DNA from: Akkermansia sp.
GTDB taxonomy: Bacteria > Verrucomicrobiota > Verrucomicrobiia > Verrucomicrobiales > Akkermansiaceae
NCBI RefSeq assembly: GCF_020860705.1
Contig: NZ_JAJBTT010000029.1
Span: forward strand, 1-60,359
Direction: 5' to 3'
DNA length: 60,359 bases
Shown: positions 1 through 8,307 of the stretch, piece by piece
Layout of the letters: every line of letters begins with the position of its first letter
Position numbering within the stretch: the first letter of the stretch is position 1
Notes under the pieces: generated by a model
Seen by the model: the letters and a program-made list of their open reading frames with translations, nothing else
Databases searched by the model: none
Told to the model about the DNA's origin: nothing
Translations under genes and position numbers: made by a program

Positions 1-159
1 TTCTTTGGCTTGCGGCTCTGTTGACGGCTCATCCACCGATTTTGATGAAGAGCCTGATTTTCTCGATTCCTTTTTTTCTCTTGATTCAGCCTTACGGATG
101 CTCTCCTACCGATGTTGAAGAAGAGCCAGAAAACAATGTGGAAAGGAGTAAGGTTGTTT
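1..159. other. Window-edge segment, possible end of an outside gene
   Basis: No complete gene is visible. On the plus strand an open segment runs from the edge to a TGA near 112 and is rich in Ser, Asp and Glu. On the minus strand another frame is open towards the edge and reads as a Ser/Lys/Glu-rich, disordered-looking stretch. Either could be part of a gene outside the window. I cannot choose between them. Confidence 0.2.
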
Positions 160-540
160 TCATGGCATTTGGAGGTAGACTTGGGCAGTGTCCAGTTGCC
201 AAGCGCCGTCACTTAGGAAACCTAGTGCAGGAAGTAGGAGGATGCCTCCTGCCGCGTCCAGAATGCCAGTGGTGGATATGCTGTAGTTGATGGGCGCACT
301 GGCGAAGCGGTTGCCCTTGATGGCGGTGATGGTATGAGTTTTTCCCTTGGAGAGAAGAGTGGTGGCTTGTCCGTGCCCAACGTAGGCATTGTCAACATAG
401 ATGGCCGCGTCTTTTTCAGATGCGGTGATGGAAACGGATTGTTTGCCCGAAACCATGAGGGAACAGGAGGAGGTGATAGAAGAGGCGACAGCCAATAATG
501 AGGCTGTCGCCCGGAAGAGTAGTTTTTGTAGAGAGGTCAT
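160..540 (-). CDS. Small lipoprotein with PEGA-like domain
   Basis: The 126-residue product starts with a signal peptide whose hydrophobic core ends in a lipobox-like segment with Cys26, so it is probably a lipid-anchored envelope protein. Residues about 35-70 resemble a PEGA-type repeat: a short beta-rich module with an AIYVDNAYVG motif. A Gly/Leu-rich patch and a GAWQL segment near the C terminus match the layout of a common class of small bacterial PEGA lipoproteins. It lies 8 bp downstream of another lipoprotein gene on the same strand, so the two probably share a transcript. The biochemical role is unknown. Confidence 0.7.
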   Translation of the reverse strand: MTSLQKLLFRATASLLAVASSITSSCSLMVSGKQSVSITASEKDAAIYVDNAYVGHGQATTLLSKGKTHTITAIKGNRFASAPINYSISTTGILDAAGGILLLPALGFLSDGAWQLDTAQVYLQMP

Positions 541-548
541 GAAAGGGT

Positions 549-905
549 TTAGTCTTTTCTCATGATGGGATCACCTTCCGCGACGAAGGAAATCTGCCCA
601 TAGATGAAAGGTATGTAAAACCATTTTTCTTCAAGCGTGGCATTGGTGAGACCGACGCAGTTTGGACCGTTTTTTTCAATGGCGTTATCAATGGCTTCCT
701 TGACGTTAGGGAAGCCCGTGGGGAAGAAAAGAACGATGTGTTTTTTGTCTTCCCCTTTGGAACGTACATTGTAGTTGGTGGTGTACCCGGCAGTATGTTT
801 CAGGTCCATGTTTTTTGTGGAGGCGACTGTGAGATCAGCCAAACGGTTGGTGCATGATACGGCCAGGAGAGCGAAGCTAGCTAACAGCAAGTGTTTTATC
901 TTCAT
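549..905 (-). CDS. Small conserved-type lipoprotein
   Basis: The 118-residue product has a clear lipoprotein signal: positive start MKIKH, hydrophobic core, then LAVSC with the lipidated Cys at about residue 18. The mature part carries the stretches FFPTGFPNVKEAIDNAIE and WFYIPFIYGQ and ends in an acidic GDP-containing tail. I recognise this as the pattern of a widespread family of small lipoproteins of unknown function, but cannot name the family. It is the first gene of a two-gene minus-strand unit. A TATAGAT element lies directly before the ATG, and a perfect CTGAAA-CA-TTTCAG inverted repeat lies just upstream of that. Confidence 0.72.
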   Translation of the reverse strand: MKIKHLLLASFALLAVSCTNRLADLTVASTKNMDLKHTAGYTTNYNVRSKGEDKKHIVLFFPTGFPNVKEAIDNAIEKNGPNCVGLTNATLEEKWFYIPFIYGQISFVAEGDPIMRKD

Positions 906-1120
906 ATCTATACAGTCTGAAATGTTTCAGTTATGTATGCAATATGTTTTCGTAGGACGTATATATTATGTTTGTTATATCTTCATTTCTTATTTTTCTA
1001 ACAAATAATGTATGTTTCCTGCAGAAGGTAGTGTTAAGCCTCCTCCCTGTCCCGAAGGCCACGGGGCGCAGCATCCCAGTAAAGTGACTGGACGCCGCAT
1101 TCAGCAAAGAGGAGCAATAT

Positions 1121-1234
1121 AAATGGAAACCAAGGGGAGGAAAATGGATAGAGTTCTATGAGCGAACTGGTAATGCAGGAATGACTTGCCTCCTCTGTGG
1201 AATAAGCCAAGCAATCTTGAGGAAATGGTTAAAA
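1121..1234 (+). pseudogene. IS481-type transposase N-terminal fragment (remnant)
   Basis: Read in frame from 1121, this stretch gives WIEFYERTGNAGMTC followed by a helix-turn-helix-like GISQAILRKWLKR. That is the typical N-terminal DNA-binding start of IS481/IS3-type transposases (family knowledge). There is no usable start codon and no DDE catalytic domain, and the frame decays downstream. No terminal inverted repeats were recognised. It is a relic of an insertion event between the lipoprotein pair and the transporter gene. Confidence 0.55.
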
Positions 1235-1450
1235 CGTATCATAAATACAGTTGCTATCCATTATACCCTTTCTGTGATTCGTGATGTTCGCGGAAGGGAA
1301 AGGGGCAGTCTGCGTACGGCGCATGGGCCGTTTTCCTTTGCCGGATGAAGTCACGTTGCCATCACGGATGACTTGTTCGGCCTATCGACAAGGCAAACGG
1401 GAAATGTTAGAAAACCTCCTTTATTAATTTTTACCTCCGCCGTTCTTGAC

Positions 1451-3316
1451 ATGTTGACCACGCTGCTCATTCTGGGAGTATCCGCCGTTTTGTTTGTTCA
1501 GGGGAGAATCCGTTCGGATATTGTCGCGTTGTGTGCCCTGTTGTGCCTGATCGTGTTTGGGATTTTAAGCCCGGACCAGGCGCTTTCCGGTTTTTCCAAT
1601 TCCATTGTGGTCATGATGGTGGGGCTTTTTGTAGTGGGGGGAGCCATTTTCCGGACGGGCCTGGCTAAAATGCTGGGCGGCAGGATCGTAAAGCTGGCCG
1701 GCAAGAGCGAACTGCGCCTGCTGGTGCTGACCATGCTTGTTACAGCCGGGATAGGAGCGTTTGTCAGCAATACGGGAACGGTGGCCCTGATGCTGCCCAT
1801 CCTGGTGAGTCTGGCCGCGGACAATGGCATTCAGACCAGCCGCCTGCTCATGCCCATGGCGTTTGCCAGCAGCATGGGGGGCATGCTGACGCTGATTGGA
1901 ACGCCCCCCAACCTGGTTATCAACAACCAGCTCCAGGAGGCCGGATTGGAGGAGCTGGGCTTTTTCTCGTTCACTCCTATCGGCCTTATTTGCATCGTGA
2001 CGGGCGTTGTGGTACTGATCCCGCTCAGCAGGAAGTTTCTGGGCCATCATGAGGACAGGACGGAGCATGAGGCCAAGGGCAAGTCCCTCAGCCAGCTGAT
2101 TGACGAGTACCAGATCATTAACAATCTTTACCGCCTCCGGGTGCTGGATGAGTCCCCGTTGACGGAGCATCCGCTGCAAGACCTCCATATTCCGGACCGT
2201 TACCATGTCAACATCGTGGAAGTGCGCCGCAGGCATTCCAACCGCCATTCCTTCCTGCAAACGGTCAGCCAGACCATGGCGGGGTCAGATACGCAGGTGG
2301 CGAGGGGAGACGTTATTTACGTGATGGGGGATTTCGATGATGTGGAACGTTTTGCCCGGGAATACGGCTCGGTGATGATTAACCGGAAAACGTCGGAAGA
2401 TACGGATTCCATCCTGAAAAGCAAATTGAAGTTTGATGAAATAGGCATTGCGGAAATGCTGCTCATGCGCAACTCGGACCTCATTAACATGCCCGTGAAG
2501 TCTTCCGGCCTCCGCGCCAAATACGGGGTCAACATTCTGGCGATCCAGCGCGATAATCATTACATTTTCCACAATTTGAAGGATGTGAAGCTCCAGTATG
2601 GGGACACGCTCCTGATTCAGGGCACTTGGGCGGATATTGCGCGCCTGAGTGAAAAAACCTTTGAATGGGTCGTGGTGGGGCAGCCGCTGGCGGAGGCGTC
2701 CAAGGTAACCTTGACGCATAAGGCACCCCTGGCCGCCGGCATCATGCTGCTGATGATTGCGGCCATGGTGTTCAACTGGGTGCCTGCCGTGGCGGCCGTG
2801 CTGATTGCCGCCGTCCTCATGGTGCTGTGCGGCTGCCTGCGCAACGTGGAGGAGGCGTACCGGACGATCAACTGGGAAAGCATTGTGCTGATTGCCGCCA
2901 TGCTGCCCATGTCCGTGGCGCTGGAGAAGACCGGCGCCTCGGAGGCCATTTCCCATGGGCTGGTGGCCGGGCTGGGGGGCTTCGGGCCGTTCGCCCTGAT
3001 GGCGGGCGTTTATTTCACAGCCTCCCTCCTGACCATGTTTATCAGCAATACGGCCACGGCGGTGCTTCTGGCTCCCATCTCCCTGCAATCCGCAGTGAGC
3101 ATGGGCATCAGCCCCTATCCGCTGCTGCTGGCGGTTTCCGTGGGCACGAGCATGTGCTTTGCTTCCCCCTTTTCCACGCCGCCGAACGCCCTGGTCATGC
3201 CGGCGGGCAAGTACACGTTTATGGATTACGTGAAGGTGGGCGTTCCCCTCCAGGTCATCATGGGGCTGGTCATGGTGTTGGCGATTCCATTGTTCTTCCC
3301 CTTCGGAAAGGCCTGA
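1451..3316 (+). CDS. SLC13/DASS-type transporter with two RCK_C domains
   Basis: Predicted inner-membrane carrier of 621 residues. The N-terminal membrane half contains the family motifs SNTGTVALMLPI and IGTPPNLVINN, and the C-terminal half repeats them as SNTATAVLLAPI and STPPNALVM. This is the inverted-repeat signature of the divalent anion:sodium symporter family. Between the halves (roughly residues 190-420) lies a soluble stretch that fits two TrkA-C (RCK_C) regulatory modules. Family members carry sulfate, dicarboxylates or similar anions; the substrate cannot be read from the sequence. I chose the ATG at 1451 because the preceding in-frame residues do not look like transporter sequence. 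It stands alone, with a transposase relic upstream. Confidence 0.85.
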   Translation: MLTTLLILGVSAVLFVQGRIRSDIVALCALLCLIVFGILSPDQALSGFSNSIVVMMVGLFVVGGAIFRTGLAKMLGGRIVKLAGKSELRLLVLTMLVTAGIGAFVSNTGTVALMLPILVSLAADNGIQTSRLLMPMAFASSMGGMLTLIGTPPNLVINNQLQEAGLEELGFFSFTPIGLICIVTGVVVLIPLSRKFLGHHEDRTEHEAKGKSLSQLIDEYQIINNLYRLRVLDESPLTEHPLQDLHIPDRYHVNIVEVRRRHSNRHSFLQTVSQTMAGSDTQVARGDVIYVMGDFDDVERFAREYGSVMINRKTSEDTDSILKSKLKFDEIGIAEMLLMRNSDLINMPVKSSGLRAKYGVNILAIQRDNHYIFHNLKDVKLQYGDTLLIQGTWADIARLSEKTFEWVVVGQPLAEASKVTLTHKAPLAAGIMLLMIAAMVFNWVPAVAAVLIAAVLMVLCGCLRNVEEAYRTINWESIVLIAAMLPMSVALEKTGASEAISHGLVAGLGGFGPFALMAGVYFTASLLTMFISNTATAVLLAPISLQSAVSMGISPYPLLLAVSVGTSMCFASPFSTPPNALVMPAGKYTFMDYVKVGVPLQVIMGLVMVLAIPLFFPFGKA

Positions 3317-3439
3317 CCGGAAAGCCCGTTCACAAAGGAACAAGGGTGCATGGCAGGGTAATTTCCGTGCATTACGAAAAAAAGAGAGACAAAGGGGGCG
3401 TGTGGGAGTAGAAGAAGGATATTTAAGAACCCCCATTTT

Positions 3440-3676
3440 ATGATGAAGTATTTGCTTATTGTTCTGGCCGCGGCGTTTGTCATGCCTTCCATGGCGGGAG
3501 AAGACGCTCCCAAAAAAATGACTTCCGCAGAGAAAAAGGCCGCCCTCCTTGAAAAATATGATACCAACAAGGACGGCAAGCTGGATGCCGAAGAAAAGGC
3601 CAAGATGAAGGAAGACATGAAGAAGCAGAAAGAGGAGGAACGTGCCAAGAAGCATGCCTCCCGCAATGCTGATTAA
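3440..3676 (+). CDS. Secreted EF-hand-like protein
   Basis: A 78-residue protein with a signal peptide (cleavage likely after MAG near residue 20), then one canonical EF-hand loop at residues 41-52, with calcium ligand positions D41, N43, D45, K47, D49 and E52. The rest is a highly charged Lys/Glu helix. It is probably exported and binds calcium or acts as a small periplasmic helical protein. Only one EF-hand is present, so pairing in a dimer would be expected if it binds calcium tightly. Two adjacent ATG codons (3440 and 3443) can serve as start. Confidence 0.75.
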   Translation: MMKYLLIVLAAAFVMPSMAGEDAPKKMTSAEKKAALLEKYDTNKDGKLDAEEKAKMKEDMKKQKEEERAKKHASRNAD

Positions 3677-3763
3677 TGTTTTTGCCTTGTTTGATCATTT
3701 GTTTTCCGGACGGCTTGAATCAGTTTCAGGCCGGAGGGGAGTCATGCACCTGTTTTTAAAGAA

Positions 3764-4276
3764 ATGAGATACGGGAATTGGACCAGATGGGCCGCTGCGG
3801 CCGTGCTTGCCACCCTGACTGCATGTACGGCGGAAGAGTGGGCGCAGTTTAACCGCGATATGGAGCAGAGCCAGCAGGCCGCCGCCAAGCGCCGGGTCAA
3901 ATACCGCAAGGTCAGAGTCCAGTGCTCGGATTGGGACATGGCGGATACGGCTGCGGACTCCCTGTCATCCAAGGGCTTCCAGGTCATGTACCCCGGAGAG
4001 GACGGGTACGGGGCCGTGGCGACCGTCAGCAAGACGGCGCAGGAGCATGTGCTGATTCGCAACGGGAATTATTTTACCACCATTCCCGGCCCCAATACGC
4101 GGCCTGGTTATAAGACGAAAGTAACGGTGACCGTGCACGATTTGGCAGGGAAAAAACTGGGGGAATACCAGGGGGAAAGCGTTCCTTCCGAATCCTTCCA
4201 CCGTTCGGAGGCAGCCCGGTCCGCCTGCCGAAAGGCGATAGGCAAAATGCCGTCCAGCAGTTCCATTTACTGGTAG
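3764..4276 (+). CDS. Hypothetical lipoprotein
   Basis: A 170-residue protein with a typical lipoprotein signal (hydrophobic run, LTAC, lipidated Cys21), followed by a charged helical segment rich in Gln and Ala, then a beta-rich domain with aromatic and Gly residues. The C terminus is Ser-rich and ends in IYW. I do not recognise the family. It lies about 90 bp after the EF-hand gene on the same strand and may be co-transcribed with it. An envelope role is inferred only from the signal. Confidence 0.65.
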   Translation: MRYGNWTRWAAAAVLATLTACTAEEWAQFNRDMEQSQQAAAKRRVKYRKVRVQCSDWDMADTAADSLSSKGFQVMYPGEDGYGAVATVSKTAQEHVLIRNGNYFTTIPGPNTRPGYKTKVTVTVHDLAGKKLGEYQGESVPSESFHRSEAARSACRKAIGKMPSSSSIYW

Positions 4277-4314
4277 GGGATGTTTTTGCCCGCACCCTGG
4301 AACCGGAGTCCGGC

Positions 4315-5346
4315 TTACGCTCCGGTTCCGGTCCTGCGTTTTTTGCGTGACCTGATTTTATAGGCCAGCGTGTCCGCCAGTTCCCGGAGGGCGTGGAGCG
4401 GGTTTTTCCGCAGAACGTGGCGTCCCTTCAGCGTGGCGCCGGGCCGGACGGCTCCCGTTCCCCGGTGATGATGGATAACATCCGCCGTCTGGGAGAACAT
4501 GTTGTATTTTTCCAGAACCAGTCGTCTCGCCTCGCGGATGGCAGGCAGCCTTTTTTCGTATTCTCCGTCGTCCATGGCCTTGCGGATGATTTCAAAGGCT
4601 TTCTGCGGATCGTCCAGAGGGATGGGAATAAAACTTTCCGGCGGGAAGCATTCCGTCGCCAGCGGATCTCCGGCGTAAAAGGGAAGAGTCATGGCAACAA
4701 AGGCGTCAGACAGTTTTTCCGTCCAGTGATGGGGTTCCAGATGGTTTTCCACGCACAGATGGTATTTGTAGTCATCCATGGCGATGGTTTTGTTCTCTAT
4801 CTCCTGAATGCCGTGCCCGAACCAGTCCAGTTCCGGCAGGCGGTCCGCCAGGTAGCGCGTGAGGTCATAGCGCATTTTATGCATGGTATGAGTATGCTGC
4901 TTGGCGGAGCAGATGGTGGAAAGCATCTTGGATTTGGGAAATTCCGTCTGATTCAGAATATCCTGCATGGGTTTGATGTACAGCCATTCCAGGCATCCCC
5001 GGCCCAGGATGTGGTTGGGGTGCGGCAGGTCCCGTGAAGAATGGGTGGTCAGAACGGCGCCGAACTGGCTGGTGTAGGCCCGGCTGTAAATTTTGATGGA
5101 CGGGGGCTCCACCGTGATCAGGATGGTCTGGTCCGGAGGGCAGCGCAGGGGTTCCGTTTCATTCTTGATGGTGCCTATGGAATTTCTCGGGAATTCATCA
5201 TACACCAGCACCCAGTCATAATCCGTCATGGCGGCGTCCGTACAGAACAGGCAGTCCCCCCATAGCAGGGAATCCGTTTTGTCCGGGGAGGCCTTGGTGG
5301 ATTTTCTAATGACCTTGATGCGTATGGGGCGGGAAGAATCCTGCAT
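4315..5346 (-). CDS. GT10-family glycosyltransferase (fucosyltransferase-like)
   Basis: A 343-residue soluble enzyme. Residues about 193-228 (from YKYHLCVENH through TEKLSDAF to LPFYAGDP) match the C-terminal GDP-fucose-binding motif of GT10 alpha-1,3/4-fucosyltransferases, where the usual pattern is YKF.iafEN...TEKi.da...tiPiYwG.P. The match is looser than in the neighbouring GT10 gene: Phe-Tyr-Ala replaces the common Ile-Tyr-Trp. The acceptor may therefore differ. It is expected to act at the cytoplasmic face on lipopolysaccharide or other surface-glycan precursors. The start fits an upstream promoter at 5439-5466. The next gene upstream on the same strand is a second GT10. Confidence 0.78.
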   Translation of the reverse strand: MQDSSRPIRIKVIRKSTKASPDKTDSLLWGDCLFCTDAAMTDYDWVLVYDEFPRNSIGTIKNETEPLRCPPDQTILITVEPPSIKIYSRAYTSQFGAVLTTHSSRDLPHPNHILGRGCLEWLYIKPMQDILNQTEFPKSKMLSTICSAKQHTHTMHKMRYDLTRYLADRLPELDWFGHGIQEIENKTIAMDDYKYHLCVENHLEPHHWTEKLSDAFVAMTLPFYAGDPLATECFPPESFIPIPLDDPQKAFEIIRKAMDDGEYEKRLPAIREARRLVLEKYNMFSQTADVIHHHRGTGAVRPGATLKGRHVLRKNPLHALRELADTLAYKIRSRKKRRTGTGA

Positions 5347-5767
5347 GGGAGTAGAGACGTTGAAAAGACGTATGAGCTGGCAGCCGCTTTCCGGATAGTT
5401 TTATCCGGAGGCAAAGCGGAATACCGTTGTATGGCGCCAGTGTATGGGGCCTTCCTGCCTTGTCAATGTCAAAGGATTGGGTGTTGTCCCTGCCGGGGAC
5501 TCCCTCGGTTGGACGCTGTTTTTTCCTTTCCCCGGCAAAAGCTGCTTCATGGTAACGGCACCCATGTTGCTGGAACCGTAGGGGAGGTGGCCGTCACAGG
5601 GCACCATGGTCCTCATCTTCCTTCCGCCGCTGTACGGCTTGATGAAAGATGATGCGGAGGGGGATCACGCGGCGCAGGCCGGTGATTTTCCCCCTCTACG
5701 TCCATTTAAGCCAATTTTCCGGCAAGCTCCGGCATGAGGCAGGATGTGGGGAGATCCGGAATTTTTG
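5347..5767. other. 421-bp intergenic region between two GT10 genes
   Basis: This holds the promoter for the downstream GT10 gene (listed separately) and otherwise no feature I can support. Short open frames occur on both strands, but their composition and lack of start signals argue against coding. The length suggests that each GT10 gene is transcribed separately rather than as one operon. Confidence 0.5.
5439..5466 (-). promoter_or_regulatory. Promoter of first GT10 gene
   Basis: On the minus strand TTGACA (5466-5461) is followed after 16 bp by TACACT (5444-5439). A second TTGACA directly precedes the first, giving TTGACATTGACA. The same -35 / 16-bp / TACACT arrangement stands before the neighbouring GT10 gene. 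Transcription would start near 5432, leaving a leader of about 85 nt before the ATG. Confidence 0.6.
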
Positions 5768-6769
5768 TTATTGGCGGCGCAGGCGGTTTTTTAGCCGCCG
5801 CCATGCCAGGCGCAGCCTGTGGCCTCGTTTTAAAAAACGCTGATAGTAGGAAATCCAGGTTCCGTCCCCCTTGCGGCGGGCTTCTTCCGGAGATTGGTCG
5901 AATATCCTGTAAAGCTTGGCCGTTTCCCGGGCCGTTTCTTCCAGAAAGCGGGCTTCCTGCTCCGGAGTTTTCCACGGGCGGGACATGATTTCACACCACA
6001 GGTCATCATCTTCATCCACCTTTTTTACGTAGGCCACGGCGTCATCCAGCGTGGGAAAGTCATGGCAGTTGATGAACGCTCCGGAATTGAATTCCAGGCC
6101 GATGTCCGGATTGCCCCAGTAAATGGGGATGGTGCCGGCAAGCATGCTGGTAACGATTTTTTCGCTGGTATAGCCGGGGTACCATGCGTTTTCAAAGGCG
6201 ATGGAGAATTTGTACGGCTTTTTCATCCGGATGGAGGAGGTGTACCAGTCTTCCTCCTGGTGGCCGTCTCCGGGCGTATTATTGAGGTGGGGGCCCAGGG
6301 AATTGACGAATTGGCAGGCGGAGAGCTTGTGGAAGATGGCGTCCCGGTTGGGGTGGGATTTGCGATTGGAGTAAATGAAGTTGCAGAAAGCCGTTTTCGA
6401 GGCCAGAAGAGCCCGGACGTCCAGTCCTTCCTTGGTCCCGTGCACTTCCTGCAGATGGTGGCGCAGGAAAGGGAGTTTGACGGTGCGGTCGCTTCCGGGT
6501 ACGGTATCCAGCCCGATGTAGTAGTCAAACAGCATGAAATCCGGGGCGATGGCTTCATGACAGCCGTACATGATAGTGATATGTCCCGGAGCCCGTTCCA
6601 GAAAGTCGTAAAATGCCTCCCTGTTGACGTAAAACCAGGGGGTGGCGACCAGGTAGTCAAAGTCGGAGTCGTCTTCCACCACGTGATACCGGTCTTTCAG
6701 GAGCTGATGGATGCCTTCCCTGCCGAAATCCGGGGTGGATTGTAAAAAGGAAATTTTAAGCGTTTTCAT
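5768..6769 (-). CDS. GT10 alpha-1,3/4-fucosyltransferase
   Basis: A 333-residue enzyme with clear GT10 features: CNFIYSN at residues 129-135, and the GDP-fucose-binding motif starting at YKFSIAFEN (186-194), continuing through YPGYTSEK to IPIYWGNP (about 215-221). By family knowledge it transfers L-fucose from GDP-fucose to a GlcNAc- or Gal-containing acceptor, as in Helicobacter pylori O-antigen, where it makes Lewis-type structures. The C terminus is Arg-rich and basic, which often helps membrane association in this family. The neighbours are other glycosyltransferases, so a role in surface polysaccharide is likely. The exact linkage cannot be read from sequence. Confidence 0.88.
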   Translation of the reverse strand: MKTLKISFLQSTPDFGREGIHQLLKDRYHVVEDDSDFDYLVATPWFYVNREAFYDFLERAPGHITIMYGCHEAIAPDFMLFDYYIGLDTVPGSDRTVKLPFLRHHLQEVHGTKEGLDVRALLASKTAFCNFIYSNRKSHPNRDAIFHKLSACQFVNSLGPHLNNTPGDGHQEEDWYTSSIRMKKPYKFSIAFENAWYPGYTSEKIVTSMLAGTIPIYWGNPDIGLEFNSGAFINCHDFPTLDDAVAYVKKVDEDDDLWCEIMSRPWKTPEQEARFLEETARETAKLYRIFDQSPEEARRKGDGTWISYYQRFLKRGHRLRLAWRRLKNRLRRQ

Positions 6770-6797
6770 GGGAGGAGGCGGGATAGGGGAAAAACAA

Positions 6798-6825
6798 AGT
6801 GTATGGTGCGCCCTTTTCTTGTCAA
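6798..6825 (-). promoter_or_regulatory. Promoter of second GT10 gene
   Basis: Minus-strand TTGACA (6825-6820), 16-bp spacer, TACACT (6803-6798). Both hexamers and the spacer length are identical to those of the promoter of the other GT10 gene. The predicted start near 6791 gives a leader of about 22 nt without a Shine-Dalgarno-like GGAGG. Confidence 0.65.
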
Positions 6826-6901
6826 TGACAAAGGGCTCGGAGTTTGGAAGCGCTACAGAAGGGAAAAGAGAAATTTCAACATTGCGGAATATGTTGTTTT
6901 T

Positions 6902-7081
6902 CTATTGTTTCTTTGTCGTGCCGCTTTTTAATGACTGGATGGCCTTTTCTTTCCGGAAAGCCATTCCCCTTACTGTGAGAAAAGTTTTTCTATTATCTAT
7001 TCTGGTAAAGCCATATCCAGGAGAATAGAGTCTGGGGTCATCTTCGGATTTAGTGATCAAGTAGTTCAAGAAAAAATCCAT
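6902..7081 (-). CDS. Possible 59-residue ORF in AT-rich gap
   Basis: In the 420-bp AT-rich gap between the GT10 and GT8 genes, the minus strand holds ATG...TAG coding for 59 residues. They include DDPRLYSPGYGF and end Lys-rich (TTKKQ). I do not recognise it. It may be the decayed end of a former glycosyltransferase or other gene, or chance. Apart from this and the flanking promoters I see nothing in the gap. Confidence 0.2.
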   Translation of the reverse strand: MDFFLNYLITKSEDDPRLYSPGYGFTRIDNRKTFLTVRGMAFRKEKAIQSLKSGTTKKQ

Positions 7082-7191
7082 TTTAAGTTCTGCTTTGGCT
7101 TGATGAATGAAGCATATGGATGAGATTTGAAAAATGGGTGCGTATCTTTTGTTCCAATATCAATTAAGTTATTTACTTTCAAAAATTATCA

Positions 7192-7220
7192 TTGACACTA
7201 AAGCCGTGTTTTAACATGAT
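7192..7220 (+). promoter_or_regulatory. Promoter of the GT8 gene
   Basis: TTGACA at 7192-7197, a 17-bp spacer and CATGAT at 7215-7220, preceded by ATTATCA. The TTG of the -35 box is also in frame with the GT8 gene but cannot be its start. The predicted transcript begins close to 7227, just before the ATG at 7231. Confidence 0.45.
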
Positions 7221-7230
7221 AAACATGTTA

Positions 7231-8307
7231 ATGAGTATTCAATATCATATTCCGATTGTATTTTCTACGAACGAGTCTTGGGCTCCTTACGTTGGCGTAG
7301 CTGTTCATTCCTTGTGCAAAAAAATAAATCCGAATGATTGTTATGATATCTGGGTGATGCATGACGGGCTTTCTCCAGAGGTAATGGAGGAATTGGTGAA
7401 GGTAACGGAATGTTATGAGAATGTGGAACTGAATTTCCGAACATTGGAAAAACTTCAACAGGAAAAACTAAATAATAAGAATTTGCATGCTATCGCATAT
7501 TCTTATTACCGATTATGGCTGGGGATGCTTTTTCCTGAATACGACCGAATGATTTATCTGGACGTAGATGTTCTTCTAAATGCTGACATTGCAGAATTGT
7601 ATCGTACGGATCTTGGAAATGCGCTCATTGGGTCGGTAACAGATACCTCCATATTGAAGTCTTTGTCTTTAGGGGAGTCTGCGTTGAATCCCAATATACA
7701 GCTTCTTGAACAATTGGGAATCAAGGATATTCGTCAATATTTCAATAATGGAGTACTTGTTCTTGATTTAAAGAGAATCAGGGAAGAAAGAAGGGAGGAT
7801 GTTTTAATGAAGCTGTTAAGCCGGGATACATTTTTCAATCATGACCAGGATATATTCAACATAGCCTTTTTCGGTTTCCGCAAGCATCTTCCTGTAGAAT
7901 GGAATTTTCAATTTGAGCCGTATTTGAAAGATGAACCTGATACCGCAAGATGGAAAGGGACAGAATTTTCCGATGTTCCGACCATTCATAAAGAAAAATC
8001 ATGGAAAATACTTCATTTAATAGAAAGCAAGCCCTGGGATGTGAATTCCAAAGCAGTTGCCAATGTCGTCCATGGTCTCCTTTGGTGGAAAACGGCGTTC
8101 AGCATGCCGAGTTTCCAGGCTCATTTGAAAGAAGTGTTTGATTTGTCTTTGAAAGCTGTGCGGAAAAATTTGAATCAGCATCAGTGGAAGATATTTTGCT
8201 CTTTTGGTCATGCGCGGACTAAAAGAAAACGAAGAATAAAAGCGCTGGAAGAATATTTAAGTATGCTGGAACAGCTGGCTGACGAAAATGGTATCCGAAA
8301 ATATTAA
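7231..8307 (+). CDS. GT8-family glycosyltransferase
   Basis: A 358-residue enzyme of the GT8 family, the LPS galactosyl/glucosyltransferase and glycogenin clan. The N-terminal Rossmann strand IPIVFSTNE is followed by the metal-binding DXD motif in YLDVDV (residues about 109-114), then the acceptor-side segment FNNGVLVLDL and an NHDQDIFN motif. It probably adds a UDP-activated hexose to a lipopolysaccharide or surface-glycan intermediate. The gene is visibly AT-richer than its neighbours and uses A/T-ending codons, which points to recent acquisition. I chose the ATG at 7231 since ATG codons at 7216 and 7225 overlap the predicted -10 region or transcript start. Confidence 0.82.
   Translation: MSIQYHIPIVFSTNESWAPYVGVAVHSLCKKINPNDCYDIWVMHDGLSPEVMEELVKVTECYENVELNFRTLEKLQQEKLNNKNLHAIAYSYYRLWLGMLFPEYDRMIYLDVDVLLNADIAELYRTDLGNALIGSVTDTSILKSLSLGESALNPNIQLLEQLGIKDIRQYFNNGVLVLDLKRIREERREDVLMKLLSRDTFFNHDQDIFNIAFFGFRKHLPVEWNFQFEPYLKDEPDTARWKGTEFSDVPTIHKEKSWKILHLIESKPWDVNSKAVANVVHGLLWWKTAFSMPSFQAHLKEVFDLSLKAVRKNLNQHQWKIFCSFGHARTKRKRRIKALEEYLSMLEQLADENGIRKY

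Noticed and set aside
2285..3655. Minus-strand open frame of about 450 codons
   Set aside because: Antisense to the SLC13 transporter and the EF-hand gene; extreme His/Gln/Arg content.
5401..5616. Minus-strand 71-codon ORF between the GT10 genes
   Set aside because: It overlaps the promoter of the downstream gene and reads as random Pro/Gly/Thr-rich text.
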